64,000 nt of DNA from Chitinimonas sp. BJYL2 (GTDB lineage Bacteria; Pseudomonadota; Gammaproteobacteria; Burkholderiales; Chitinimonadaceae), in the NCBI RefSeq assembly GCF_027257935.1, contig NZ_JANZKW010000001.1, positions 1,156,062 to 1,220,061 of the forward strand. The letters run 5' to 3'. A program made the position numbers and the translations under genes. Below, one piece after another: positions 35,654-44,994 of the stretch. Each line of letters begins with the position of its first letter. Within the stretch, counting starts at the first letter, position 1. Below the pieces are notes generated by a model that ran no database searches, was not told the origin of the DNA, and saw only the letters and a list, made by a program, of their open reading frames with translations.

Positions 35654-37738
35654 TCACCGCCGGCCAGTCTGGCCGCGAACCTCGAAACGCACAGTGTCCC
35701 GTACCGCGCCGCGGGCATCCAGCAATGCCAGCGTATGTCGCCCGCTACGTAACGGCCATGCGGTACTGGCGCGAGCTTGCCCCAGTTTCTCACCGTTCAT
35801 CTGCCAGATTAGACCGTCTGCGTCGCTTGCACGCAACCATAATTGCTGTCGTCCTGCAGATATATCCGGGTCCAGGGCCAAAATCATGCCGTCGGACGGG
35901 TACAGGATGCTCGGACCAGCCCATCCTTTGCCGAGTTCTATCCGGTTGCGCTGGGTGCCGGCCACGAAATACTCGGTGCGTGGTGCCTCGATGGCCGGCA
36001 TGAAGTGGATGGCCTGCCGGACTACATCGGCGGGCATCGCCGGTGCGTCCGTACCGGGTAGCAGATCCATGATGGCGCGCCAGGCGGGCGCGGCTCCGCT
36101 GACCCCGGAAACATCCCACATCGCCTCGCCATCCGCATTGCCTACCCATACGCCAACCGTATAGCGGCCGTTGAAGCCGATCGCCCAGTTGTCACGCATA
36201 TCCTTGCTGGTACCGGTCTTCACCGCAGCCCAACGCGCGGTTGCCAGCGGGCTATCCAGACCGAAGCCGCTGGCGCGGGCCAGCGGATCGGCGAGGATAT
36301 CGGCAATGATCCAGCTGGCCGCAGGCGAGATAAGGGTCTGACCCGGCGCCGAGGGGGTAGTGGGTGTCAGGCGCCATGGTCTCAATCGACCCGCGTTGGC
36401 GAGCGCCCGGTAAGCATTGGCGAGATCGATCAGGCGGACTTCGGCGCTGCCCAGTGCCAGCCCGTGTCCATAGTGGGCGGCCGGCAGTGGCAGGCTCAGG
36501 CCCAGATCGTTCAGGCGCTGGTGGAAGGGTTCCAGCCCGACCAGCATCTGCGCTCGCACAGCCGGGATATTGAGCGAGGCGGCCAGCGCAGTGCGCACGC
36601 TCACCGGGCCGCGGAAACGGCGATCATAGTTCTGCGGCACGTACTGGCCAGCACTGGTGGTCAGTGCCACGGGAGTATCGGCCAGCGGAGAGGCCGCAGT
36701 GAGCAGGCCTTGCTCGATGGCCAGTGCGTACAAAAGGGGTTTGAGCGTGGAGCCAGCCTGCCGGGGGGCGATCACGCCATCCACAAAAGCCGCACCACTC
36801 CCCGCGCCGGGATTCCCGACCCAGGCGAGGATATCGCCGCTGGCGTTGTCGATGATCACCGCCGCACCATCGCGCACATTGCGGCCTGCCAGCTGCGCAA
36901 GCTGCAGGGTCAGCTGCTGACGCACGGCCGCCTGTAGCCGGCCATCCAGCGTGGTGAGCACGCGCGCACCGGCAGCAGGCGCGAGCTGGGCGATCAGCTC
37001 GGGCGCGAGTCTGGGAGCATCAACAGTCTGTCCCGGCCCGTGCAAGCGGGCCAAGGCCAGGGCACGCACGGTGACGCAATCACGGAGCCAGCCCAGTTGG
37101 CGACCCAAGGCACAGGCGCGCCCGGCCACGCGTTCGGCGCTGGCATTGGGGGCGCGCAGCAAGCTGGCCAGCAGCAGGCTTTCGTTGCGATCAAGCCGCG
37201 CCGGTGACTTGCCGAACAGAATCCGGCTCGCGGCGTCTATGCCCACCAGCTCACCGCGCCAAGGCGCAAGATTCAGATAGGCCTCGATGATCTCGTGCTT
37301 GCGCCAGCGCCGTTCGAGCCCAAGTGCCGTCACCATCTGCGCCAGCTTCTGCCAAGGGGAGCGCATGCCCGATGGCCGGTCGCCGGGCTCAAGCAGGCTG
37401 CCGAGCTGCATGCTCAGCGTGCTGCCGCCACGCGGATCGCCACCCAGGGTGTCGCGCAGGGCCGTCGCCAGCGCAGTCCAGTCCACGCCGTGATGGGTAT
37501 AGAAACGCCGGTCTTCGGCCGCAATGACGGCAGCGCGCAGTTCCGGGCTGATGGCATCGAGCGGCGTCCAGGCGAGCCGCCGCTGGTTTGTATCGATACG
37601 GCTTTGCTGGATCACGGTGCCATGGCGGTCCAGCAGTTGCGCCTCGGAGCTGCGCCAGCCCGCGCGGACTTCCGCCGGCGCCGGGGCGGCCGAACACGCC
37701 GCCAGCAGGAGAACGAGCGCAAGCAGCGCGTAGCGCAT
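35654..37738 (-). CDS. pbpC: penicillin-binding protein 1C
   Basis: A 694-residue bifunctional murein synthase. The N-terminus has a lipoprotein-like cysteine (ALVLLLAACSAAPAP). The glycosyltransferase domain (about 60-240) carries AAEDRRFYTHHGVDW and RGGSTLSMQL. The transpeptidase domain has the active-site Ser in GSTLKPLLYAL (about 329) and KTGTSKDMRDNW (about 504). A C-terminal beta-domain (about 610-690) is typical of PBP1C. The gene stands six bases from the rhodanese gene in the same direction. Confidence 0.9.
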   Translation of the reverse strand: MRYALLALVLLLAACSAAPAPAEVRAGWRSSEAQLLDRHGTVIQQSRIDTNQRRLAWTPLDAISPELRAAVIAAEDRRFYTHHGVDWTALATALRDTLGGDPRGGSTLSMQLGSLLEPGDRPSGMRSPWQKLAQMVTALGLERRWRKHEIIEAYLNLAPWRGELVGIDAASRILFGKSPARLDRNESLLLASLLRAPNASAERVAGRACALGRQLGWLRDCVTVRALALARLHGPGQTVDAPRLAPELIAQLAPAAGARVLTTLDGRLQAAVRQQLTLQLAQLAGRNVRDGAAVIIDNASGDILAWVGNPGAGSGAAFVDGVIAPRQAGSTLKPLLYALAIEQGLLTAASPLADTPVALTTSAGQYVPQNYDRRFRGPVSVRTALAASLNIPAVRAQMLVGLEPFHQRLNDLGLSLPLPAAHYGHGLALGSAEVRLIDLANAYRALANAGRLRPWRLTPTTPSAPGQTLISPAASWIIADILADPLARASGFGLDSPLATARWAAVKTGTSKDMRDNWAIGFNGRYTVGVWVGNADGEAMWDVSGVSGAAPAWRAIMDLLPGTDAPAMPADVVRQAIHFMPAIEAPRTEYFVAGTQRNRIELGKGWAGPSILYPSDGMILALDPDISAGRQQLWLRASDADGLIWQMNGEKLGQARASTAWPLRSGRHTLALLDARGAVRDTVRFEVRGQTGRR

Positions 37739-37743
37739 GCGGA

Positions 37744-38067
37744 TCAGTAGCGCGCCATCTGCGGATCCACCTCATCCGCCCAAGCCGCCACGCCGCCAGT
37801 GAGGTTGAACACCTCATCAAAACCTGCGCGCTCCAGGAATACACCTGCTTGATAGCTGCGCATGCCATGGTGGCAGATCAGCACGGTAGGCCGCTCGGGG
37901 TCGAGTTCGCCTACGTTGGCGGGAATACCCTGCATGGGCCGGTTCTCGGCACCGTCGATATGGCAGAGCGCGAACTCCCAAGGCTCGCGTACATCAAGCA
38001 GCAGGGGTGGGGTGCGGGTCGGGTCGGCGAGCCAATTGGCCAGTTCGCGGGCTTGGAGATGCTGCAT
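37744..38067 (-). CDS. single-domain rhodanese-like sulfurtransferase
   Basis: A 107-residue GlpE/PspE-type rhodanese (MQHLQARELANWLAD at the start). The active-site cysteine is in VLICHHGMRS (about 64) and LLLDVREPWEFALCHIDGA precedes it. It transfers sulfur from thiosulfate or persulfide donors to acceptors; substrate unknown. No signal peptide. The ATG at 38067 fits the family start; longer in-frame starts overlap the neighbouring GGDEF gene. It ends six bases before pbpC begins. Confidence 0.85.
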   Translation of the reverse strand: MQHLQARELANWLADPTRTPPLLLDVREPWEFALCHIDGAENRPMQGIPANVGELDPERPTVLICHHGMRSYQAGVFLERAGFDEVFNLTGGVAAWADEVDPQMARY

Positions 38068-38092
38068 GGTGGGGTGTCCGGCAATGTCGGGG

Positions 38093-40690
38093 CTAAGGGG
38101 CGGTGACGGTGTCGCCGCTGCGGGGTGCCTGGGTAAACAGGCTGCACCGGCCATGATCCAGCATCGCGACCAGATTGCGCCCGGCGCGTTTGGCTTCGTA
38201 CAGCGCTTCGTCAGCGGCTTGCAGCACCGCTTCAATGCTGGCGGCTTCGCTCAGGCTGCCATCACTGAGTTCGCTGGGGAGTTCGGCGCAGCCAAAACTC
38301 ATGGTGACCTTGAGCGGCTTCTCTTCCCAGACCATCGTTTCCTGTTCAATGCGCTGACGCATCCGGTCGGCCACTTCGGCGGCTTGATGGGTATCGGTCT
38401 CCGGCAGGAGCAGGGCAAACTCCTCCCCACCCAGCCGCCCGACGATATCGCTGCCACGCCGGTTGAGATCCAGCACGCGGGCAATCTGCACCAGCACCAT
38501 GTCACCGGCGGGGTGGCCGTGGCGATCATTGATGCGTTTGAAGTGATCGATATCTGCCATCACCACCGCGAGCGGTCTGCCATTGCGGCGACTGCGCTGG
38601 ACCTCGGCTGTCAGTGCGGCCAGAAAGTGGCGACGGTTGGGAATGCCGGTCAGCGCATCGGTGGTCGCGAGCTTGCGCATCTCGGCTTCCACGTCCTGCA
38701 GGCGTGCATGCTGCTCGCGCAGGCGGGTGTAGGAGCGGGCATTGACCACGGCTACCGCCACATAGGCCGTCAGAGTACGGAAAATCAGCTGTTCGCGCGC
38801 GCCGTAGGCATTTTCCTGTGTGGACTGGATCGACAACACGCCCACCAGCTCATTGTTGACCACCATGGGGCCGAACCAGGCGGTGCGCATTTCCCGCGTG
38901 CCGGGGATATGGGAGGCGGAGGTCTTGCCCGGCGTGCTCGTGATCACGATTTCACGCCGCTCCCGCGCGCAGCGCGCGGCATTGGAGTTGGGGTCGCTCA
39001 CTGCCACGCGGCGCTCTGGCAAGGGGCGGCCCTCTTCCACGGCGCGGCGGATGAGCATTTCGCCACTTTCGTCGAGTACCAGCAGCCCCACATAGTTGGC
39101 CGGCGTGAGCTTGCCCAGATGCGCCACCAGCGTGTGCAGCACGCTGCCGAGATCAAGACTGGCGGTGATCTCGCGGCCGATGCGGCCGAGATTTTCCAGC
39201 ACCTGCATCGAGGTCTGGAGCTCCTTGGCACGCAAGGCTTCCATCTCGACCAGCTGCTGTTGATGGGCGGCGGCCTGTTGCTGCAGCTCGGTGCGGTAAT
39301 GCATTTCGAGTGCGGCGATCCGGTTTTTCTGACGTTGCTGTTCCGATGCCACGGTGACCTGGCCCACGGCCCTTGCCAGGCTCAGGGCACGGGGCAGGTC
39401 GCCGGCCTTTTCCGCGGCCTGCGACATGGCGCTCAACAGCCCCAGCTCTGCCCGGTAATCATGGGTAGCCCGTGCCGCATCCAGTGCGTGCTGCAGGGCA
39501 TCGAGAGAGGCCTGCGGGTCGCCGCTGACATCAGCAATGGCTCGCCAGGCCTCGGGAATCCAGGCGTTCAGGTTGCGCTGACTGGCCGTGTCCAGTGCGG
39601 CTTTGGCCATGGCTCGGGCCTCTGGGTGCCGCCCCTGTTTGGCCAGCACGCGCGCTTGCGCAATCTGACCGTCAAACACGGCACTCCAGGCAGAAACCGC
39701 CTCGCCCAACGCAATCGCTTTGGCCGCCGAGCGTTCTGCGCGTTCGATATGGCCGCAGGCCAGCTCCGCATTCGCCAGATAGCCCTGAGCGACAGCGTTG
39801 CCGCGGAATTGCGGCGCCACCGCCAGCCAGCGTGTTGCTTCTTCCAGCAGGCTCAGCGCCCGTTCTGCATCGCCGAACTCGCGGGCAATGCCGCCCAGGA
39901 GGGCCAGCGCATCACCAATGGCCAGGGGCCAGCCTGAGCGCCGCGCGAAGGCCAGTGCCTGCTCGCCCCAGGCGCTGGCGCCGTCATAGTCCTCAACATT
40001 GGCTGATGCGGCCGCCAGCGAGATACTGATGCGCAGACGGAAGTAGGCCATGCCATGGCGCTCGGCCGTTTCTATGAGCGCCATCAGCAGGTTGGCCGCC
40101 TGTAGTTCGCGGCCTGCCACGAACAATAACTGGGCCTCGGTCAGATCGATGATCAGTGTGGCGGCAACGCCGTTTTCGGGGTTCACCTCACGCGCTTCGC
40201 CAAGCCGCTGGTTGGCTTGCTCCGGTGCAGCATGCACGCTGATATAGGCCGTCCAGGCCACTGCCAGCGCCAGGCGGATCGGGTCCTCGGCAAGCCGGTA
40301 CGCCTTGGCGGCGAGATTGACGCTGCTGAAGCTGGCGGCAACATCACCCTGCAAGGTGTGCAGCAGGGTCGCCAGCAGGTAGGCGTCTCCCAGCCCTGTC
40401 GCATCACCCAGTTGTTCGTAAACGCGACGGGCTTCGGCGAGATGATGGGCGGCACTGTCAAATTCGGCGGCCAATGCGGCCACCTCGGCCAGCACCAGAT
40501 CCAGTCGTGCGGATTCCAGGCTCGCTACCGCCACCTCGGCACTGAGCTCATCGGCCAGTTGGCGTGCCCTTTGCCCATCGCGCTGGCGTAAAGCCCACGC
40601 GAGTTCGACGCGTTGGGCAATGGCGAGATTGCCACTACCCGAGCGCGATTCGAGCTCGTTCAGGCGTTGGTCTTCGGTAAAGAAATCCAT
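38093..40690 (-). CDS. TPR-GAF-GGDEF cytoplasmic diguanylate cyclase
   Basis: An 865-residue protein without obvious membrane helices. Residues 1-420 are alpha-helical TPR-like repeats, followed by a coiled coil (about 430-480), a GAF domain (about 490-650) and GGDEF (DALTGIPNRRHFL, active site GGEEF near 751). An RGSD I-site stands five residues before GGEEF, so product inhibition is expected. The soluble TPR part may bind a partner protein. It starts 162 bases from rlhA, with a 15-base palindrome at 40762-40776 upstream. Confidence 0.87.
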   Translation of the reverse strand: MDFFTEDQRLNELESRSGSGNLAIAQRVELAWALRQRDGQRARQLADELSAEVAVASLESARLDLVLAEVAALAAEFDSAAHHLAEARRVYEQLGDATGLGDAYLLATLLHTLQGDVAASFSSVNLAAKAYRLAEDPIRLALAVAWTAYISVHAAPEQANQRLGEAREVNPENGVAATLIIDLTEAQLLFVAGRELQAANLLMALIETAERHGMAYFRLRISISLAAASANVEDYDGASAWGEQALAFARRSGWPLAIGDALALLGGIAREFGDAERALSLLEEATRWLAVAPQFRGNAVAQGYLANAELACGHIERAERSAAKAIALGEAVSAWSAVFDGQIAQARVLAKQGRHPEARAMAKAALDTASQRNLNAWIPEAWRAIADVSGDPQASLDALQHALDAARATHDYRAELGLLSAMSQAAEKAGDLPRALSLARAVGQVTVASEQQRQKNRIAALEMHYRTELQQQAAAHQQQLVEMEALRAKELQTSMQVLENLGRIGREITASLDLGSVLHTLVAHLGKLTPANYVGLLVLDESGEMLIRRAVEEGRPLPERRVAVSDPNSNAARCARERREIVITSTPGKTSASHIPGTREMRTAWFGPMVVNNELVGVLSIQSTQENAYGAREQLIFRTLTAYVAVAVVNARSYTRLREQHARLQDVEAEMRKLATTDALTGIPNRRHFLAALTAEVQRSRRNGRPLAVVMADIDHFKRINDRHGHPAGDMVLVQIARVLDLNRRGSDIVGRLGGEEFALLLPETDTHQAAEVADRMRQRIEQETMVWEEKPLKVTMSFGCAELPSELSDGSLSEAASIEAVLQAADEALYEAKRAGRNLVAMLDHGRCSLFTQAPRSGDTVTAP

Positions 40691-40761
40691 GGACGATGAG
40701 CAAATCGCGCCTTGGCCGGCCGGCCTTGCGCGCGTGGTGGTGGCTGATGGTTTAGATTGTA

Positions 40762-40776
40762 GTCGCGAGTCGCGAC
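40762..40776. promoter_or_regulatory. 15-base palindrome upstream of the TPR-GAF-GGDEF gene
   Basis: Perfect 7-base arms GTCGCGA / TCGCGAC around one G. A leftward TACAAT (-10-like) immediately follows it, so a bound protein could block the promoter. Confidence 0.4.
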
Positions 40777-40852
40777 AAACGGCGTACAGCCTGCGGCCGC
40801 AGGCGTCGACGGTATGGCCGGCCTGCCCTTAAGAAAGGCGGCGCCAGGCTAC

Positions 40853-42820
40853 CTATATGCCTGGGCGCTGCTTGAAGAAAGTGATCGGGGACACTGGCAC
40901 GGTCGAGGGTGGTGGTGCGTTGAAGATGTGCTTCTTCATCGCCCCCACCACATGCATCTCGCAGGGTTTGCAATCAAAGCGCAGCGTGTAGGTTTCGTTG
41001 CCGGTCTTCAGCGTCATTGGCTCGGCGCGCACCTGGCCCTGCACGCCCTTCACACCCTTGGCCTGCTTGGGGCACAGGTTGTAGCTGAAGCGCAGGCAGT
41101 GCTTGGTGATCATCAGGCTGACTTCGCCCGGCTCTTCGTGCGCCTCGTAAGCCGCTTCAATCAATTGCACGCCGTGGCGGGTGTAAAACTGCCGCGCGGC
41201 ATCGTTGTACACATTGGCCAGATAGCTCAGCGAGGTCTCCGGGTAAGCCACGGGCGGCACGGTTTCGGCCTTGCGCTCAGGGCGCTGCCAGGCCGCAATG
41301 CGTGCCTGTTCGAGTCTCTCCACCGCGCTGCGACGCAAACCGTTGATAGCCGATGCGGGGACGAACCACGGTTGCGACGTCGCAATCAACACCTCGTTCG
41401 CATGGAACATGGTGTTGCCCAGCTTGCCGAGGTTATCGCGCAGGCCGGCTAGTGCCTTATCCACGTTTTGCGCCGGTTCGAGCGTGAGTTCGAGCGCTTC
41501 GGTAACGCTGATGCCGTCTTCATCGGTCAGCGTCAGCGCCAAACCTTGCGGTGCATCCGTCAGCTTGAGCCACAGCCCCACGCGGCGCTCGGCGGAGGCG
41601 CGGTTCAGCGCCTGCTCCCAGCTGTGATCGCGGTTGCGGTTCACGCCCACACCCACTTTGAGTCCGGCCAGCTCGCCAATGCGCTCATTGGGGAATACCT
41701 GCCAGCGGCCCTCGCCCAGCGCCTTCACCGTGTTGGCTTGCAGGCCAACCACCTCGCGCTTGTGCATGTAGTTGAGGCCGTCGCCGTTGGCCATGCTCTC
41801 GGTCGTTTCCACCTCGAACCAGTCCGGCCCGATGCGCGTCACCGTGCCCAGCGGCACACCCACAAACTTGGGAGAGTCAAACGCGCCGATATCGCCGTCT
41901 TCGCGGCCGTTCACAAAGTAATCGGTGTGGCCGCGGTGGAAGGTCTTGTCCACATCGGGCTGGAAGAAAATTTCCGTCCGCCCGCTGGCAGCGCGCGCCA
42001 GATCGGGGCGCTGCTCCAGAATCTCGTCGAGCAGCAGGCGGTAATGGGCCGTGATGTTCTTCACATAACCCATTTCCTTGTAGCGGCCTTCAATCTTGAA
42101 ACTGCGCACGCCGGCTTCGACCAGCGCCAGCATGTTTGCGCTCTGGTCGTTGTCCTTCATCGACAGCAGGTGCTTGTCGAAGGCCACCACGCCGCCCTTG
42201 TTGTCGGTGAGCGTGTAAGGCAAACGGCAGGCTTGCGAGCAATCGCCACGGTTGGCGCTGCGGCCGGTATCGGCATGGCTGATGAAGCACTGGCCCGAAT
42301 ACGCCACGCACAGCGCACCGTGGACAAAGAATTCCAGCGTGGTGTCGGCCGGCAAGGCTTGATGCACGGCGCGGATCTTGTCGAGCGTGAGTTCGCGCGC
42401 CAGCACCACCTGCGAAAAGCCCGATTCCGCCAGAAAACGCGCCTTCTCCGGCGTACGGATATCGCACTGCGTACTCGCATGCAGCTGGATGGGCGGAATA
42501 TCAAGCTCCATGATGCCCATGTCCTGCACGATCAGCGCATCCACGCCGGCATCGTAAAACTCATGGATCAGCTTGCGCGCCGGTTCCAGCTCGGCATCGT
42601 GGAGGATGGTGTTGAGCGTCACAAAGATGCGCGCATGGTAGCGATGCGCAAACTTCACCAGCTCGGCAATTTCGCTGACCGTATTGCTCGCATTGTGCCG
42701 CGCCCCGAACGACGGCCCACCGATATACACCGCATCCGCCCCATGCAGAATCGCCTCGCGACCAATCTCGATGTTCTTGGCGGGGCTAAGCAGTTCAAGC
42801 TGATGGGGCAACAGGCTCAT
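40853..42820 (-). CDS. rlhA: U32-family protein, 23S rRNA C2501 hydroxylase RlhA type
   Basis: A 655-residue U32-family protein (ELLSPAKNIEIGREAILHGADAVYIGG at the start, GRSANRGDCSQACRLPYTL around residues 170-190). The length matches E. coli RlhA (YdcP) rather than the shorter TrhP/YegQ (about 450). The C-terminal part ends with several cysteines (KHCLRFSYNLCPKQ, RFDCKPCEM), plausible iron-sulfur or metal ligands. RlhA hydroxylates C2501 of 23S rRNA. The peptidase label in family names is historical and no protease activity is implied. Confidence 0.78.
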   Translation of the reverse strand: MSLLPHQLELLSPAKNIEIGREAILHGADAVYIGGPSFGARHNASNTVSEIAELVKFAHRYHARIFVTLNTILHDAELEPARKLIHEFYDAGVDALIVQDMGIMELDIPPIQLHASTQCDIRTPEKARFLAESGFSQVVLARELTLDKIRAVHQALPADTTLEFFVHGALCVAYSGQCFISHADTGRSANRGDCSQACRLPYTLTDNKGGVVAFDKHLLSMKDNDQSANMLALVEAGVRSFKIEGRYKEMGYVKNITAHYRLLLDEILEQRPDLARAASGRTEIFFQPDVDKTFHRGHTDYFVNGREDGDIGAFDSPKFVGVPLGTVTRIGPDWFEVETTESMANGDGLNYMHKREVVGLQANTVKALGEGRWQVFPNERIGELAGLKVGVGVNRNRDHSWEQALNRASAERRVGLWLKLTDAPQGLALTLTDEDGISVTEALELTLEPAQNVDKALAGLRDNLGKLGNTMFHANEVLIATSQPWFVPASAINGLRRSAVERLEQARIAAWQRPERKAETVPPVAYPETSLSYLANVYNDAARQFYTRHGVQLIEAAYEAHEEPGEVSLMITKHCLRFSYNLCPKQAKGVKGVQGQVRAEPMTLKTGNETYTLRFDCKPCEMHVVGAMKKHIFNAPPPSTVPVSPITFFKQRPGI

Positions 42821-42934
42821 GGATGCGCGATGTATAGGTTCGGAAGGGGCGCAATGGTAACAGAATCAATTGCTTAGGGTTGCTTGTCTGCTGGGCGGCG
42901 GCACAGCATGACACCGTAGATCGGAGAAGTACTT

Positions 42935-42965
42935 GATCGAATTGAACGAATCGTTCGATTCGATC
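42935..42965. promoter_or_regulatory. 31-base near-perfect palindrome, probable operator of the Phd/PIN pair
   Basis: 15-base arms around one A, with a single mismatch: left arm GATCGAATTGAACGA, right arm TCGTTCGATTCGATC. It is about 50 bases before the antitoxin ATG, where a Phd-type antitoxin would bind to repress its own operon. Confidence 0.7.
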
Positions 42966-43014
42966 AGACTGTTCAGTGTCAACTATCGCCAACGATCACC
43001 ACTGGGAGCCCGCG

Positions 43015-43266
43015 ATGCAGACATTTACCGCCAACGAAGCCAAGACCCGTTTTGGCGAATTCATCGACCTAGCGCAACGCGAACCCGTGCGCGTGATGCG
43101 CCGCGACAGGGTGGTGGGCGTCATGGTATCCGCCGCCGATTACGAGGCCATGCGCGCCTTCTATGCCGACCGCCTGCGCCACACATTGGACCAAAGTGCC
43201 GCCCGCGCCCAGGAACAAGGCCTGACCGACGCCAAGCTGGCCGAACTGCTTGCCGATGAAAGCTAA
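43015..43266 (+). CDS. Phd/YefM-family antitoxin
   Basis: An 83-residue protein with the Phd/YefM N-terminal DNA-binding fold (TFTANEAKTRFGEFIDLAQREPVRVMRRDRVVGVMVSAADYEAM) and a flexible C-terminal tail for neutralising the toxin. GGGAG lies eight bases before the ATG at 43015. A large palindrome upstream fits autoregulation. It overlaps the toxin start by 11 bases. Confidence 0.85.
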   Translation: MQTFTANEAKTRFGEFIDLAQREPVRVMRRDRVVGVMVSAADYEAMRAFYADRLRHTLDQSAARAQEQGLTDAKLAELLADES

Positions 43267-43696
43267 GCGCGCCGTTATCGACACCAATGTGCTGATCAGC
43301 GCGGCGCTATCGGCCAACACGCCACCAGCCCAAGTCGTGCGCTGGTTTGTGGCCAACGGCACCATCGTGTTCTCGGCCGACACCTTTGCCGAGTTCGAAA
43401 CCCGCATCTGGCGACCCAAGTTTGATCGCTACCTGAGCATGGAAACGCGCAAGGCGCTGTTACACGACTTTGGCGCGATTGCCGACTGGGTGGATTTGAG
43501 CGCGTTTCCTGCCATTACCGCGCAGACCCACAGCCGTGATGTGGATGACGACAAGTTCATCCATACGGCGCTGGCTGCAGGTGCAGACTATCTCGTCAGT
43601 GGAGACGCGGACTTGCTGACGCTGGCGCCGATTACCGGATTGGAGATTGTTGAATCGGCGGTGCTGTGGGGGCGTTTGCTCAGAGACGAATCATGA
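43256..43696 (+). CDS. PIN-domain toxin (COG1569 type)
   Basis: A 146-residue PIN ribonuclease-like protein. Acidic residues of the catalytic site are visible in AVIDTNVLISA, in the Glu of TFAEFETRIW and in RDVDDDKFIHTALAAGADYLVSGDADLL. PIN toxins usually cleave specific RNAs when the antitoxin is lost. The ATG at 43256 overlaps the antitoxin gene by 11 bases; a TTG at 43250 is an alternative. The pair sits at the start of the accessory island. Confidence 0.85.
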   Translation: MKAKRAVIDTNVLISAALSANTPPAQVVRWFVANGTIVFSADTFAEFETRIWRPKFDRYLSMETRKALLHDFGAIADWVDLSAFPAITAQTHSRDVDDDKFIHTALAAGADYLVSGDADLLTLAPITGLEIVESAVLWGRLLRDES

Positions 43697-43840
43697 GGTG
43701 CGCCGAGTGCCGAGCAAGTAAACGCCAACCGGTACTCAACCTTCTTCAGCGTCCCCTGCTTGAAACTACTGTCAAACTGAGGGCCCTGAATACAAAGAGC
43801 AGGGAAGGTACCGGTTAATCGCTCCAAGGCACTGAACAGC

Positions 43841-44626
43841 ATGGCGACCTCAAAGAACTGGACAAAAGCACAGCTGAAGTTGGCATTTCATTTGTACTGC
43901 CAATTGCCATTTGGCAAATTGCACAAAACCAACCCAGAAGTCATACGCCTTGCCACACTGATTGGCCGCACGCCTTCTGCCGTCGCGATGAAACTGGTCA
44001 ATTTCGCCAGCCTCGATCCCGCCATTACTTCGACTGGACGCAAGGGTTTGGCTGGTGCATCCAATCTAGATCGTGAGGTCTGGGTGGAGTTTCACGCCGA
44101 CTGGGAGGGGCTTGCCATTGAGTGTGAAATGCTTAGGCGCGATCTTGATCCTTCGCCGACTATGGATGAAGCCGATGAGCTATTCACGTCGGAAGACTTT
44201 ACTGGCGAAACGCGTACGGTTGTGATGGAACAGCGCATCAAGCAGCACTTCTTTCGCCGTGCTGTGTTGAGTAGCTACGGTGGGCGCTGCTGCATGTCGG
44301 GCGTTGCTGAGCCACGCTTGCTAATTGCCAGCCACATTGTGCCGTGGAGTAAGGACAAGCAGAATCGGCTAAATCCGAGTAATGGTCTGTGCTTGTCGGC
44401 TATTCATGATCGCGCTTTTGATCAAGGGCTAATCACACTCAGTGACGATCTCAAGGTGATCGTGTCTGATGAGTTAAAGCGGCGCAACGACCAGTTCATT
44501 CGCACTGTCTTCCTGCCACTTGAGGGGGGCGTGATCACGATGCCTGATCGTTTCATCCCCGATCCGGCTTTCATTAGCCGTCACCGTAATGAAGCGTTCA
44601 TAGATAACCGCAAGGCAATAGGATGA
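43841..44626 (+). CDS. HNH endonuclease with N-terminal helical domain
   Basis: A 261-residue protein. Residues 5-60 form a helical domain (GRTPSAVAMKLVNFASLDP) often found before HNH nuclease domains. The HNH core runs from about 148: RCCMSG, SHIVPWS (His165), LNPSNGLCL (Asn178/Asn181) and IHDRAFD (His189), all catalytic-type residues present. It resembles predicted HNH restriction endonucleases (COG3440). Its codon and base use is visibly less GC-rich than in flanking genes, suggesting acquisition. It overlaps the next gene by four bases. Confidence 0.8.
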   Translation: MATSKNWTKAQLKLAFHLYCQLPFGKLHKTNPEVIRLATLIGRTPSAVAMKLVNFASLDPAITSTGRKGLAGASNLDREVWVEFHADWEGLAIECEMLRRDLDPSPTMDEADELFTSEDFTGETRTVVMEQRIKQHFFRRAVLSSYGGRCCMSGVAEPRLLIASHIVPWSKDKQNRLNPSNGLCLSAIHDRAFDQGLITLSDDLKVIVSDELKRRNDQFIRTVFLPLEGGVITMPDRFIPDPAFISRHRNEAFIDNRKAIG

Positions 44627-44994
44627 AACACAGCATCTTTGAGTACCTCTACCGCGATGCTGGCAACTTCAAGGCATGGGGTGAGCTGTTACTGGACGGC
44701 GAATTGACGGATGAGGAAGTTGCCCGGATGTCCGCGCGATTTGAAGGCGGCGAGCTATTCATCGCCGAGCAGATTGGCGTACCCGCACTTTGTGAAAAAC
44801 TTTGGCGCGAATGCGGGAGCAAGCCTTCAAATGAATTCGACCACGTCTGGCACGAGTTCAGCGGAGTTAGGACGGCAAACAGTGAAGAGTGTGCGCGATT
44901 GAAGCTATGGGGTACGGCGTCAGCGTTACTGGCACGGATCGAAAAGGTAGCGTCGTGGGACATAGCATGTTCGCCGAACCGAAGACTTGGTTAA
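44623..44994 (+). CDS. unknown 123-residue partner of the HNH nuclease
   Basis: A soluble, acidic protein (KHSIFEYLYRDAGNFKAWGELL, ELFIAEQIGVPALCEKLW, FDHVWHEFSGV) without membrane helices. I cannot name a family. The ATG overlaps the HNH stop (ATGA), so both are translated together. The stop codon lies inside an 18-base inverted repeat. It may be an accessory, immunity or regulatory protein for the nuclease; this is inference from coupling only. Confidence 0.65.
   Translation: MKHSIFEYLYRDAGNFKAWGELLLDGELTDEEVARMSARFEGGELFIAEQIGVPALCEKLWRECGSKPSNEFDHVWHEFSGVRTANSEECARLKLWGTASALLARIEKVASWDIACSPNRRLG

Noticed and set aside
43727-43816. 9-base inverted repeat AACCGGTAC / GTACCGGTT before the HNH gene
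   Set aside because: 72 bases apart and only nine bases long, so it could arise by chance; no function can be tied to it.
43588-43842. 84-codon open frame opposite the PIN toxin end and the gap before the HNH gene
   Set aside because: Mostly antisense to the toxin gene, no domain, no clear ribosome site.
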